Source: DASZHJ01 sp035938015
Lineage (GTDB): Bacteria > Pseudomonadota > Alphaproteobacteria > ATCC43930 > CGMCC-115725
Direction of reading: 5' to 3'
Assembly (NCBI GenBank): GCA_035938015.1
Contig: DASZHJ010000266.1
Coordinates: forward strand, 1-13,832
DNA length: 13,832 bases
In this document: piece after piece, positions 1 to 6,683 of the stretch
How positions within the stretch are numbered: the first letter of the stretch is position 1
How the letters are laid out: each line of letters opens with the position of its first letter
Made by a program: the position numbers and the translations under genes
The notes under the pieces: generated by a model
What the model saw: only the letters and a program-made list of their open reading frames with translations
Told to the model about the DNA's origin: nothing
Database searches by the model: none

Positions 1-186
1 TACCGCATGCTCCGGGTGAGGCTCCGTGCGGGTAGCGGGAGTCGCGAGGGAGTTGCATCTTCATGAGCCACGAAAAGCGCCGCTGGACGCCTTCATCCTG
101 CCACAGTGCCATCCCTTTGCTTCACCGCGTGGCCTTTTGCAAACGCGCTGGGCTTCCCACCTCTAATCCTTAAGCGGGAGGTCCGC

Positions 187-381
187 ATGACAAAATCTCT
201 GCTTCGTAGCATCGCTGTCTTGGCCGCCCTGGCGCTTGCTGCCTGCGCTGCCGAGGATGCCCAGACCGACCAGCGCGGCATCGACCAGGACATCACCGCC
301 ACGCATGACGCCGGGGCTCCGACCCTCAACAACATCGGGCAGAGCAACTTCGCGCCATGGCGCCTCAACATGGCACCGTGA
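187..381 (+). CDS. Small predicted lipoprotein, 64 aa, unknown function
   Basis: The short protein begins with a basic start (MTKSLLR) and a hydrophobic Ala/Leu stretch that ends in a lipobox-like LAAC around residues 17-20. It would therefore be lipidated on that cysteine and anchored in the cell envelope. The mature part is only about 45 residues, acidic then polar, with no domain I recognise. The start at 187 is chosen over an upstream in-frame ATG at 106 because a GGAGG ribosome binding site lies at 177-181, five bases before it, and because the signal sequence begins there. The gene ends 10 bp from the stop of the convergent HNH gene. What is seen is the signal and lipobox; lipidation is inferred. 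The function is unknown, and the small size leaves some doubt that it is a real gene. Confidence 0.6.
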   Translation: MTKSLLRSIAVLAALALAACAAEDAQTDQRGIDQDITATHDAGAPTLNNIGQSNFAPWRLNMAP

Positions 382-391
382 TCTCAATCGA

Positions 392-955
392 TTAAGCCGG
401 GTCCAGCTCAGTATCCCAGTAGAGAAAATCTCGCCAGCTGTGATGCAGATAGTTCGGCGGGAATGCCCGGCCGTTCTCTTGTAACAAGATTGTCGTGGGT
501 TGAGCCGGCGGTCTCACGGGATGCATCCCGCTCTCTCGCGGTAGGCGGTTCCCCTTGAGGAGATTGCAGCTCGAGCAAGCCGTCACGACGTTAGCCCAAG
601 TCGTGCGGCCGCCGCGCGAGCGCGGCACGACATGGTCGAAGGTCAGGTCGTGCGAGGGCCGCGGCTCACCGCAGTACTGGCAGACAAAGCGATCGCGCAG
701 AAACACGTTGAAGCGCGTGAAGGCCGGGCGCCGCGCGGTGGCGATGAATTCCTTGAGCGAGATCACGCTGGGAAGCCGCATCTCAAAGGATGGGCTGCGG
801 ACCACGGTCTCGTATTCGGAGATGATATTGACGCGGTCGAGAAATACCGCCTTTACAGCGTCCTGCCACGACCACAGCGACAAGGGGAAATAGCTCAGCG
901 GCCGAAAGTCGGCGTTGAGCACCAATGCCGGGCAGCGGTCGGGGCTCACCGGCAT
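392..955 (-). CDS. HNH endonuclease family protein
   Basis: This 187-residue protein carries a complete HNH nuclease core in its middle. A first zinc knuckle CxxC lies at C92/C95, the DHVVPRSRGG motif at 107-116 supplies the catalytic Asp-His pair (D107, H108), N122 is the family asparagine, and a second CxxCN lies at C127/C130/N131. HNH enzymes cleave DNA using one metal ion. The N-terminal 85 residues (starting with a LVLNADFRPL-like segment) and the C-terminal tail match the usual layout of stand-alone HNH proteins common in Alphaproteobacteria. The ATG at 955 is the first possible start because an in-frame stop lies 15 bases upstream; no clear Shine-Dalgarno is visible. Nothing around it is a methyltransferase or specificity subunit, so restriction-modification is not supported. 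It diverges from the TIR/YD gene. The biological substrate is unknown. Confidence 0.93.
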   Translation of the reverse strand: MPVSPDRCPALVLNADFRPLSYFPLSLWSWQDAVKAVFLDRVNIISEYETVVRSPSFEMRLPSVISLKEFIATARRPAFTRFNVFLRDRFVCQYCGEPRPSHDLTFDHVVPRSRGGRTTWANVVTACSSCNLLKGNRLPRESGMHPVRPPAQPTTILLQENGRAFPPNYLHHSWRDFLYWDTELDPA

Positions 956-1054
956 TGGGTCGTTCGTCTAGGGTGCCGCCACGTCATAGCGGCCGCGATC
1001 CTGCCACAGGAGCCGGCGGATTGCCAAGCGCCCGAATAGCGCGTGATCCCATTG

Positions 1055-1156
1055 TCACTGAAGTGAAATTTGTGATTTCGCCACGGCTGCAGTCGGTGTG
1101 GACGCTGCCTGCGGCGTTCGGTTAGCATGCGTGCACGCGGAGTCGGACGCGTGCGC
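1055..1156. promoter_or_regulatory. Divergent intergenic region with inverted repeats (HNH / TIR-YD)
   Basis: The 227-bp gap between the divergent HNH (start 955) and TIR/YD (start 1183) genes holds several symmetric elements. TCACT-GA-AGTGA is a perfect inverted repeat at 1055-1066. GTGAAAT (1063-1069) and ATTTCGC (1075-1081) form an overlapping arm pair with one mismatch, in an AT-rich patch. Further on, GCGTGCACGC at 1129-1138 is a perfect palindrome, and GTGCACGCG (1131-1139) pairs with CGCGTGCGC (1148-1156) with one mismatch. A TTGTCA at 1052-1057 resembles a -35 box for the plus strand, but no good -10 follows at the usual distance. The repeats are seen directly; a role as operator or leader hairpin is inferred. 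Confidence 0.35.
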
Positions 1157-1182
1157 GGGGGAGTTTTACAGTCGGGCACGGC

Positions 1183-3873
1183 ATGAGCGCAGAGCCGGCA
1201 GCAATCCGGTACAAGGCCTTCATCAGCTATAGCCATAAAGACGAAAAAGCCGCGCACCGGCTGCACACGGCGCTCGAGCGCTACCGAGTGCCCAAACCGT
1301 TGGTTGGGAAACCAGGGCCTGTCGGTCCGATCGAGCGGAGGCTCTTTCCCATATTCCGCGACCGCGACGAGTTCGGCTCCTCTGCGGATTTGACCACTGC
1401 GGTTCGCGTCGCGCTCGAGCGGTCGGATTTCCAGATTGTCGTGTGCAGTCCGGCCGCTGCGGCGAGCCGCTGGGTCAATGAGGAGATCCTCGCCTTCAAG
1501 CGCATGGGACGCGCCGACCGTGTGATCGCACTCATCGTCGCTGGTGAGCCCAACGCAGAGGTGGCAGGGGTCGATCCCGCGCTCGAATGCTTTCCGTCGG
1601 CGCTCCGGTTCAAGCTCGATGCCGGCGGCGCGCTTACGGATGGGCGGGTCGAGCCCCTCGCGGCGGACCTGCGCCCTAAAAAGGACGGCCACCGCGGATC
1701 GCTGCTGAAGATCATCTCGGGGCTGCTCGGCGTCCGGCTCGATGCCTTGCGGCGGCGTGACGCAGCGCAGCGCCGCCGCCGGCTCGTCGCATCTCTCGCG
1801 GCTTTCTTCCTGGCGGTGGTTCTTCCGGTCGCCGGCGTCGTAGGCGGCGGCGCCTATCTCTATTCGCTGACCTATGCCGAATACGGCAACGCAATAGCGT
1901 TCGACGGCACCGTCCCGAAGATCATCGGCGACGTCGGCGGGCGCGCGGGCGGCGCACGTGCGGACGTGATCTTCGGCAACCGGATCGGCCGATGGGGTCA
2001 GCTCGACAATATCGCGGCCGCCACCGCCGGCGGTCGGTCGGGAGCCTGCGCACTGCAGCCGTTGCCGGCGATGTTTCCGCCCTTTGCCATTTTCCCGGTT
2101 TGGCTCGGGCCGACGCCATACGCTCTCGGTCTGCGCGCGGGCTCGCAGCCCTGCGTCGTCCGTTTCACCTACGACCGCGCGGATTTCGGACCCGTAACCG
2201 TGGGCTTGGACGTGCAAAACCAGTTCCTGCAGCAGGTGGCGAGCGTGGACCTCGCGCAGCAAGGCGGCTCGATTTCGGTACAGGCCAGCGCCCGGGGTTT
2301 GCCGGCTCAAGGGCAATATGGATTGGAGTTTCAGCGCAACCAGCGAGGCCGCATCGACACCGTCCGGTTCACCTATCAGAGCGGCGCGCCGGCGCGCGTC
2401 AGCGGCGATGCAACCCGCATCGACTATGGCTACGACGAGGCGAGCGGCCTAGTGACATCGGTCGCCTTCTTCAACGAGGTCGGCCGGCCCGCCGCCAGCG
2501 GTTTGATGGGGCGTGCCGGCTTCCGGTTCGCCTACGACGGCATGGGTCGGCTGACCGTGATCGAGGGGTTCGATCCCGATGGCGTGTCTCGCTGGTCGAA
2601 AAACCGCGACGACCCTCCCAAGCGAACGTTCACCTATGACCAGGCGGGTAATCGCCAATCCATCATTTTCGTGGGCCAGAACGGTAGCCGGGAGGCCGAC
2701 GGCCACGGCGTCGCCGAAGTGCGCATCGAAAATGCGAATGGCCTTGTGACCGGGCTCTCCTACCTGGACCTCCAGGGCAGTCTGCTCGAATCGAAAGCGA
2801 TCCCGTGCGCGCGGGAGGTCCATGCCTATGACGACCAATCGCATCCGACCGAAATCTATTGCTTCGATGCAGACCAGACGCCCGCATCGGACGACCGTGG
2901 CGTGCACGGCCAGCGTTCCCTCCACGACGCAAAGGGCCGCCTGGTGGAGTGGGATTACCTCGATGCCAACCGGAATCTCGCGCCGGCCCGCACGACCGGC
3001 GTCGCGCGCACGGACTACACCTACAACGACGCAGGCCAGATCACCGTCATCGCAAACTATGGAGCCGACCGGCAGCCGACGCTCTACATGGGCACCGAAT
3101 ATGCGCGCCTCGAATCCGAATGGGACGATCATGGTCGTCTCGTCGACGAGAAGCGCTTCGGCGTCGACAATCAGCTCAGGAGCGATCCATCCGTGGGGTA
3201 CGCGGAGCTGCAGCTCGGCTACGACCCGACGGGTGCGGAAAACAAGCGCTGTTTCCTCGACGCCGCCGGGCATTTGATGATCAGTGCCAAGGATGGTTTC
3301 GCGTGCATGCGTACCACTAAGAGCTACGACGGCGGTGTCGTCACGCAGACCACATGGACGGAGAACGCGGACGGCAAGCCGTTCGTCGTGCCGAGGCTGG
3401 GCTCTGCCAAGATCGAGCGGATTCTGACCCAGGACGGGCGCCTGGTCGAGCTGCATTACCTCGACGGCGCCGACCGGCTCATGGAAATCGGCGACGAGCA
3501 GGTCGCCGGTCGGAAGAACGTTTTCGACGAACGCGGCCGCTTCATCGGCGTGGATTTCTTCGGCGCCGACGGCAAGAGCAGCGTCGATCGACTCTGCGGC
3601 TACGCCTCGTTGATAATTTCCTACACCGACGACAACTGGATCAGCGTGATGCTGTTCCAGGACGAGCTGGGCAAACCGGTGAATGCGTTCCAATCGGGTG
3701 TCGCGACCATCCGACTCGTGACCAAGGATCCCCCGCGCTACACCGCCGCCGATATGGCGGACCAGGCGGCGCGCAGTGCCGCAGCGGGAGGGTTGCTGGG
3801 AGACCTCGAATCCGGCCGGATCAACAATACGATCGAGCGCTATTTGCTGTCGCAGCCGTCTTGCCCTTTCTGA
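1183..3873 (+). CDS. Membrane-anchored TIR-domain protein with YD-like repeat array
   Basis: This 896-residue protein has three visible parts. Residues 8 to about 125 are a TIR domain: FISYSH at 13-18 (box 1), FRDRDEF at 58-64 (BB-loop region) and SRWVNEEI at 95-102, where W97 and E101 stand in the WxxxE spacing of NAD-cleaving TIR enzymes. A basic cluster (189-200) precedes one hydrophobic segment at about 201-228. By the positive-inside rule this puts TIR in the cytoplasm and the rest outside. Residues 229-384 are unrecognised. About 14 units of 31-35 residues follow (385-846), each starting YDxxGR-like with an aromatic and a D/G-rich turn, resembling Rhs/YD repeats but longer. TIR proteins often act in immunity or NAD signalling; no partner effector is adjacent. 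The ATG at 1183 is the only plausible start, although the nearest purine-rich stretch (1156-1162) is about 20 bases away. Activity and ligand are unknown. Confidence 0.95.
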   Translation: MSAEPAAIRYKAFISYSHKDEKAAHRLHTALERYRVPKPLVGKPGPVGPIERRLFPIFRDRDEFGSSADLTTAVRVALERSDFQIVVCSPAAAASRWVNEEILAFKRMGRADRVIALIVAGEPNAEVAGVDPALECFPSALRFKLDAGGALTDGRVEPLAADLRPKKDGHRGSLLKIISGLLGVRLDALRRRDAAQRRRRLVASLAAFFLAVVLPVAGVVGGGAYLYSLTYAEYGNAIAFDGTVPKIIGDVGGRAGGARADVIFGNRIGRWGQLDNIAAATAGGRSGACALQPLPAMFPPFAIFPVWLGPTPYALGLRAGSQPCVVRFTYDRADFGPVTVGLDVQNQFLQQVASVDLAQQGGSISVQASARGLPAQGQYGLEFQRNQRGRIDTVRFTYQSGAPARVSGDATRIDYGYDEASGLVTSVAFFNEVGRPAASGLMGRAGFRFAYDGMGRLTVIEGFDPDGVSRWSKNRDDPPKRTFTYDQAGNRQSIIFVGQNGSREADGHGVAEVRIENANGLVTGLSYLDLQGSLLESKAIPCAREVHAYDDQSHPTEIYCFDADQTPASDDRGVHGQRSLHDAKGRLVEWDYLDANRNLAPARTTGVARTDYTYNDAGQITVIANYGADRQPTLYMGTEYARLESEWDDHGRLVDEKRFGVDNQLRSDPSVGYAELQLGYDPTGAENKRCFLDAAGHLMISAKDGFACMRTTKSYDGGVVTQTTWTENADGKPFVVPRLGSAKIERILTQDGRLVELHYLDGADRLMEIGDEQVAGRKNVFDERGRFIGVDFFGADGKSSVDRLCGYASLIISYTDDNWISVMLFQDELGKPVNAFQSGVATIRLVTKDPPRYTAADMADQAARSAAAGGLLGDLESGRINNTIERYLLSQPSCPF
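1783..1866 (+). other. Predicted transmembrane segment of the TIR/YD protein
   Basis: Residues 201-228 of the TIR/YD protein form an uninterrupted hydrophobic run rich in Leu, Ala, Val and Gly. Directly before it is an arginine cluster (RRRDAAQRRRR, 190-200). The charge asymmetry predicts N-in, C-out topology, so the TIR domain faces the cytoplasm and the repeat array faces the periplasm. This is a sequence-based inference, not measured topology. Confidence 0.8.
2335..3720 (+). repeat. About 14 tandem degenerate YD-like protein repeats, period near 33 aa
   Basis: The unit anchors (the Y/F/W/H-D or equivalent pair) fall at residues 385, 417, 451, 485, 516, 549, 581, 614, 647, 680, 715, 748, 781 and 814, so spacings are 31-35 and mostly exactly 33. 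The unit reads roughly YDxxGRLxxxxxF, then a D/G turn such as DADGKP, then a variable loop, then a Gly-Ala-aromatic strand leading to the next YD. Examples of the opening are YDGMGRLTVI (451), HDAKGRLVEW (581), WDDHGRLVDE (647) and FDERGRFIGV (781). The DNA copies have diverged, so this is an ancient protein-level array and not recent tandem duplication. Canonical Rhs YD units are nearer 20 residues, so this is a longer relative or a convergent form. Confidence 0.85.
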
Positions 3874-3885
3874 GGTCGGAGCATG

Positions 3886-3917
3886 TTCCGCCGAAGTCGG
3901 TGCTGGTTCGGCGCGGA
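3886..3917. terminator. Possible hairpin between convergent genes
   Basis: Shortly after the TIR/YD stop, TTCCG-C-CGAA and TTCGGCGCGGAA form an imperfect inverted repeat with a two-base bulge and a loop of about 10 bases, followed by AAAA. It sits in the 83-bp gap between the convergent TIR/YD and 3-hydroxybutyryl-CoA dehydrogenase genes. No U-tract follows on either strand, so intrinsic termination is only a suggestion. Confidence 0.3.
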
Positions 3918-3956
3918 AAATCCAGCCAAATCAGAGGTTCAGCGCATGTGTCCGGC

Positions 3957-4829
3957 TCAGCGCGTGGGCACCGGCTTCTCGCCGCGGTAGTCGTAGAACC
4001 CGCGCTTCGCCTTGCGGCCGAGCCAGCCCGCTTCGACGTATTTCACCAGGAGCGGGCACGGACGGTACTTCGAGTCCGCGAGGCCCTCGTAGAGCACCTG
4101 CATGACGGAGAGACACGTGTCGAGGCCGATGAAGTCCGCGAGCTCGAACGGTCCCATCGGGTGATTGGCGCCCAGCTTCATGGCGATATCGATCGCTTCC
4201 ACCGACCCCACACCCTCGTAAAGCGTGTAGACCGCCTCGTTGATCATCGGCAGCAGGATGCGATTGACGATGAAAGCCGGGAAGTCCTCCGCTGCCACCG
4301 GCGTCTTGCCGAGCTTCACCGCGAGCTCGCGCACGGTCTGGAAGGTCGCCTCATCGGTCGCGATGCCGCGGATCAGCTCTACCAGCGTCATCACTGGCAC
4401 CGGGTTCATGAAATGCATGCCAATGAACTTGCCGGGCCGGTCGGTTGTGGCGGCAAGGCGCGTGATGGAGATCGAGGAAGTGTTGCTTGCGACCAACGCG
4501 TCGGGCTTCAGGTGCGGTACGAGCTGCTTGAAGATCTCGCGCTTCACCGGCTCCTTTTCGGTGGCTGCCTCGATCACGATGTCGCAGTCGCGGAAGGCGG
4601 CGTAGTCGGTGCCAAGCGAGATGCGCTTCAGTGCCGCCGCCTTGTCGCCCTCGGTGACCTTGCCGCGCGTGACCTGCCGCGCGATGTTGCGGTCGATGTT
4701 GCCATGTGCGCGCTCGAGCGCGGCCGCGTCGACATCGGACAGGCGCACGTCGAAGCCCGCGAGCGCGCATACGTGAGCGATGCCGCTGCCCATCTGGCCT
4801 GCGCCGATGATGCCGATGGTCTTGATCAT
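3957..4829 (-). CDS. hbd: 3-hydroxybutyryl-CoA dehydrogenase (HCDH family)
   Basis: This 290-residue cytoplasmic enzyme oxidises 3-hydroxyacyl-CoA (short chain, probably (S)-3-hydroxybutyryl-CoA) with NAD(P), or runs in reverse. The N-terminal Rossmann fold carries the dinucleotide motif GAGQMG at 9-14. The active-site residues of the family are all present: S118 in SNTSS, H139 in GMHFMNPV, E151 in ELIRG and N189 in FIVNR, with the same mutual spacing as in the human enzyme. The C-terminal dimerisation domain ends with the typical GWLGRKAKRGFYDY. The length is normal for stand-alone bacterial enzymes. The ATG at 4829 has an AGGAG about 10 bases upstream. It follows etfA by 41 bp on the same strand and is probably the last gene of the etfB-etfA-hbd operon. 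Exact chain length and stereospecificity are inferred from the family. Confidence 0.95.
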   Translation of the reverse strand: MIKTIGIIGAGQMGSGIAHVCALAGFDVRLSDVDAAALERAHGNIDRNIARQVTRGKVTEGDKAAALKRISLGTDYAAFRDCDIVIEAATEKEPVKREIFKQLVPHLKPDALVASNTSSISITRLAATTDRPGKFIGMHFMNPVPVMTLVELIRGIATDEATFQTVRELAVKLGKTPVAAEDFPAFIVNRILLPMINEAVYTLYEGVGSVEAIDIAMKLGANHPMGPFELADFIGLDTCLSVMQVLYEGLADSKYRPCPLLVKYVEAGWLGRKAKRGFYDYRGEKPVPTR

Positions 4830-4870
4830 GGAGAGGACTCCTGGGGCCGGACGCGGCGGGGTGGGTGCCG

Positions 4871-5815
4871 CTACTTGACCTGCTTGGCGAGCTCGGCCTC
4901 GAGCTCGGGCAGGATCTTGAAGAGGTCGCCGACGATACCGTAGTCAGCGACTTGGAAGATCGGCGCTTCCTCGTCCTTGTTGATGGCGACGATGACCTTG
5001 GAATCCTTCATGCCGGCGAGGTGTTGGATCGCGCCGGAGATACCGACGGCGATATAGAGGTCGGGGGCGACGATTTTGCCCGTCTGACCCACCTGGTAGT
5101 CGTTGGGCACGAAGCCCGCGTCGACCGCGGCGCGCGAGGCGCCCACGGCCGCATGGAGCCTGTCGGCAATCTTGTCCAGCAAATGAAAGTTGTCGCCGGA
5201 TTGCATGCCGCGTCCGCCGGAGATCACGATGCGCGCGGCGGTGAGCTCTGGCCGCTCGGATTTCGAGAGCTCCGCGCCTTTGTAAGTCGAAAGACCTGCC
5301 GACACCGGGGCCGAGAGAGTTTCGATCGTCGCGCTACCGCCCTCGGCCGGCACCGCCGGGAAAGCCGTGCCGCGGACGGTGATCATCTTGACCTTGTCTT
5401 TCGATTGCACGGTGGCGAGCGCATTGCCCGCGTAGATCGGCCGCACGAAGGTGTCCGCCGACACCACGCCGACGATATCCGAGATCTGCGCGACATCGAG
5501 GAGCGCCGCCGCTCTGGGCATGACGTTCTTGCCGGCGGTCGTGGTGGGTGCCAGCACGTGCGAGTAGCCCTCTGCGAGCTTCACGATGAGCGGCGCCAAA
5601 TCCTCCGCGAGCGGATGGGCCAGCACGGGATCATCGACGATCAGCACCTTTGCCACGCCCTTGATCTTCGCCGCGGCCTCTGCGGCCGGCCGGCAGTTGG
5701 CGCCCGCCACCAACACATGGAGCTCGCCGCCGAGCGCTTGAGCCGCGGCAACCGCGTTGAGGGTCGCGGGCTTCAGGCTCGCGTTGTCATGCTCGGCAAG
5801 GACCAGGACGGCCAT
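4871..5815 (-). CDS. etfA: Electron transfer flavoprotein alpha subunit
   Basis: EtfA (314 residues) pairs with EtfB to carry electrons from acyl-CoA and related dehydrogenases to ETF:ubiquinone oxidoreductase. The C-terminal FAD-binding domain is clear: SGGRGM at 199-204, SRAAVDAGF at 227-235, QVGQTGK at 241-247, GISGAIQH at 258-265, INKD at 278-281 and DYGIVGD at 291-297. The N-terminal half is the adenine-nucleotide hydrolase-like fold of the family. The start codon overlaps the etfB stop by one base (TGATG), which indicates translational coupling and equal production of the two subunits. The length and all cofactor motifs are normal. A likely local client is the methylsuccinyl-CoA dehydrogenase encoded at 7988-9670. 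Confidence 0.97.
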   Translation of the reverse strand: MAVLVLAEHDNASLKPATLNAVAAAQALGGELHVLVAGANCRPAAEAAAKIKGVAKVLIVDDPVLAHPLAEDLAPLIVKLAEGYSHVLAPTTTAGKNVMPRAAALLDVAQISDIVGVVSADTFVRPIYAGNALATVQSKDKVKMITVRGTAFPAVPAEGGSATIETLSAPVSAGLSTYKGAELSKSERPELTAARIVISGGRGMQSGDNFHLLDKIADRLHAAVGASRAAVDAGFVPNDYQVGQTGKIVAPDLYIAVGISGAIQHLAGMKDSKVIVAINKDEEAPIFQVADYGIVGDLFKILPELEAELAKQVK

Positions 5816-6564
5816 CAGATCACCCTTGCTTCCGTGCGGAGCTTCTCGACCAGCTCCGCGACTGACGCCACCTTCTTGCCGCCTTGGCGCTTGGCGGGCT
5901 CCTCGACCTTGAGCGTGACCAGGCGCGGCGCCGGATCGACCCCGAGCGCCTCCGGCGTGATCTGCTCGATCGGCTTCTTCTTCGCCTTCATGATGTTGGG
6001 GAGCGAGGCGTAGCGCGGCTCGTTGAGCCGCAGGTCCGTGGTGATCACCATGGGGAGCTTGAGCTCGATGGTCTCGAGGCCGCCATCGACCTCACGCGTC
6101 ACCGTTGCCTTGCCGTCGGCGATCGCGATCTTGGAGGCGAAAGTGCCCTGCGACCAGCCCAGGAGCGCCGCCAGCATCTGGCCGGTCTGGTTGCAGTCGT
6201 CGTCGATCGCCTGCTTGCCAAGGATCACCAGACCCGGCTGCTCTTTGGCGACCACGGCCTTCAGGAGTTTCGCCACCGCGAGCGGTTGCAACTCCGCGTC
6301 GGTCAGCACGTGGATGCCGCGGTCCGCGCCCATGGCGAGCGCGGTGCGAATGGTCTCCTGGCAGGCTTGCGCGCCCAACGAGACCGCGACGATCTCGGTC
6401 GCCACGCCTTTTTCCTTGAGGCGGATGGCCTCCTCGACGCCAATCTCGTCGAAGGGGTTCATGGACATCTTGACGTTGGCGGTCTCGACGCCGGTCTTAT
6501 CCGCCTTGACGCGAATCTTCACGTTGAAGTCGATAACCCGTTTGACGGCGACCAGCACTTTCAT
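5815..6564 (-). CDS. etfB: Electron transfer flavoprotein beta subunit
   Basis: EtfB (249 residues) is the AMP-binding partner of EtfA. It begins MKVLVAVKRVIDFNV, has the conserved KMSMNPFDEIGVEEA segment (32-46) and ends its core with the ETF-beta signature NEPRYASLPNIMKAKKK (181-197), which contains the recognition loop that docks on acyl-CoA dehydrogenases (L188 is the likely anchor leucine). DDDCNQTG at 121-128 is the nucleotide-site region. It precedes etfA with a one-base overlap. A 118-bp gap separates it from the upstream adenosyltransferase gene, so it could have its own promoter or be reached by read-through. This is the group I (FixA-unlike) respiratory type by length and context. 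Confidence 0.97.
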   Translation of the reverse strand: MKVLVAVKRVIDFNVKIRVKADKTGVETANVKMSMNPFDEIGVEEAIRLKEKGVATEIVAVSLGAQACQETIRTALAMGADRGIHVLTDAELQPLAVAKLLKAVVAKEQPGLVILGKQAIDDDCNQTGQMLAALLGWSQGTFASKIAIADGKATVTREVDGGLETIELKLPMVITTDLRLNEPRYASLPNIMKAKKKPIEQITPEALGVDPAPRLVTLKVEEPAKRQGGKKVASVAELVEKLRTEARVI

Positions 6565-6610
6565 GAGGAAATCCCGCTGTTGCCGAGGCTCCGGCTCGGA
6601 GGTGGCGCCG

Positions 6611-6639
6611 GATTGTGCATTTGCGAAAGACTAAGGCAA
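6611..6639 (-). promoter_or_regulatory. Weak candidate promoter for etfB-etfA-hbd
   Basis: On the minus strand TTGCCT (6639-6634) is followed after 17 bases by ACAATC (6616-6611), about 47 bases upstream of the etfB start. The match to the sigma-70 consensus is partial, especially at -10. A small hairpin, CCGAG/CTCGG at 6583-6599, lies in the presumed leader. The gap size supports a promoter here more than the box quality does. Confidence 0.25.
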
Positions 6640-6683
6640 GTGCTTCCTGTCATGGGACTGCAAACTGCAGCCCTCGCACGCCC

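Noticed and set aside
1..35. Imperfect hairpin CCGCA/TGCGG with direct GCTCCG copies at the left edge
   Set aside because: Only 5 bp of stem with a large inner loop, and the context to the left is missing. It does not match the group II intron domain V or any repeat I know.
137..167. TTGCAA...TCTAAT as a promoter for the lipoprotein gene
   Set aside because: The spacer would be 19 bases, and the start site would fall almost on the ribosome binding site. Too weak to list.
63..173. A 36-codon ORF (start ATG at 63) with a GAGGGAG upstream
   Set aside because: It has no recognisable motif, biased composition or signal. It lies just before the lipoprotein gene and could be read-through by chance; I cannot support it.
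392..955. HNH gene plus TIR gene as one defence island
   Set aside because: The HNH protein looks like a common stand-alone alphaproteobacterial type, the two genes are divergent, and no other defence gene is nearby. Adjacency alone does not support a system.
946..2316. 456-codon minus-strand open frame opposite the TIR domain
   Set aside because: It is antisense to the TIR/YD gene, which has clear domain structure. Its protein is Arg-rich and featureless, as expected from GC-rich shadow frames.
2449..3693. 414-codon minus-strand open frame opposite the YD-like repeats
   Set aside because: It mirrors the repeats in the antisense frame, with pseudo-periodic Val/Gly/Asp content and no motif. 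A long shadow of a repetitive gene is expected here.
3354..4943. 529-codon plus-strand open frame spanning the TIR/YD 3' end and hbd
   Set aside because: It crosses two well-supported genes in other frames and has no domain similarity that I can see.
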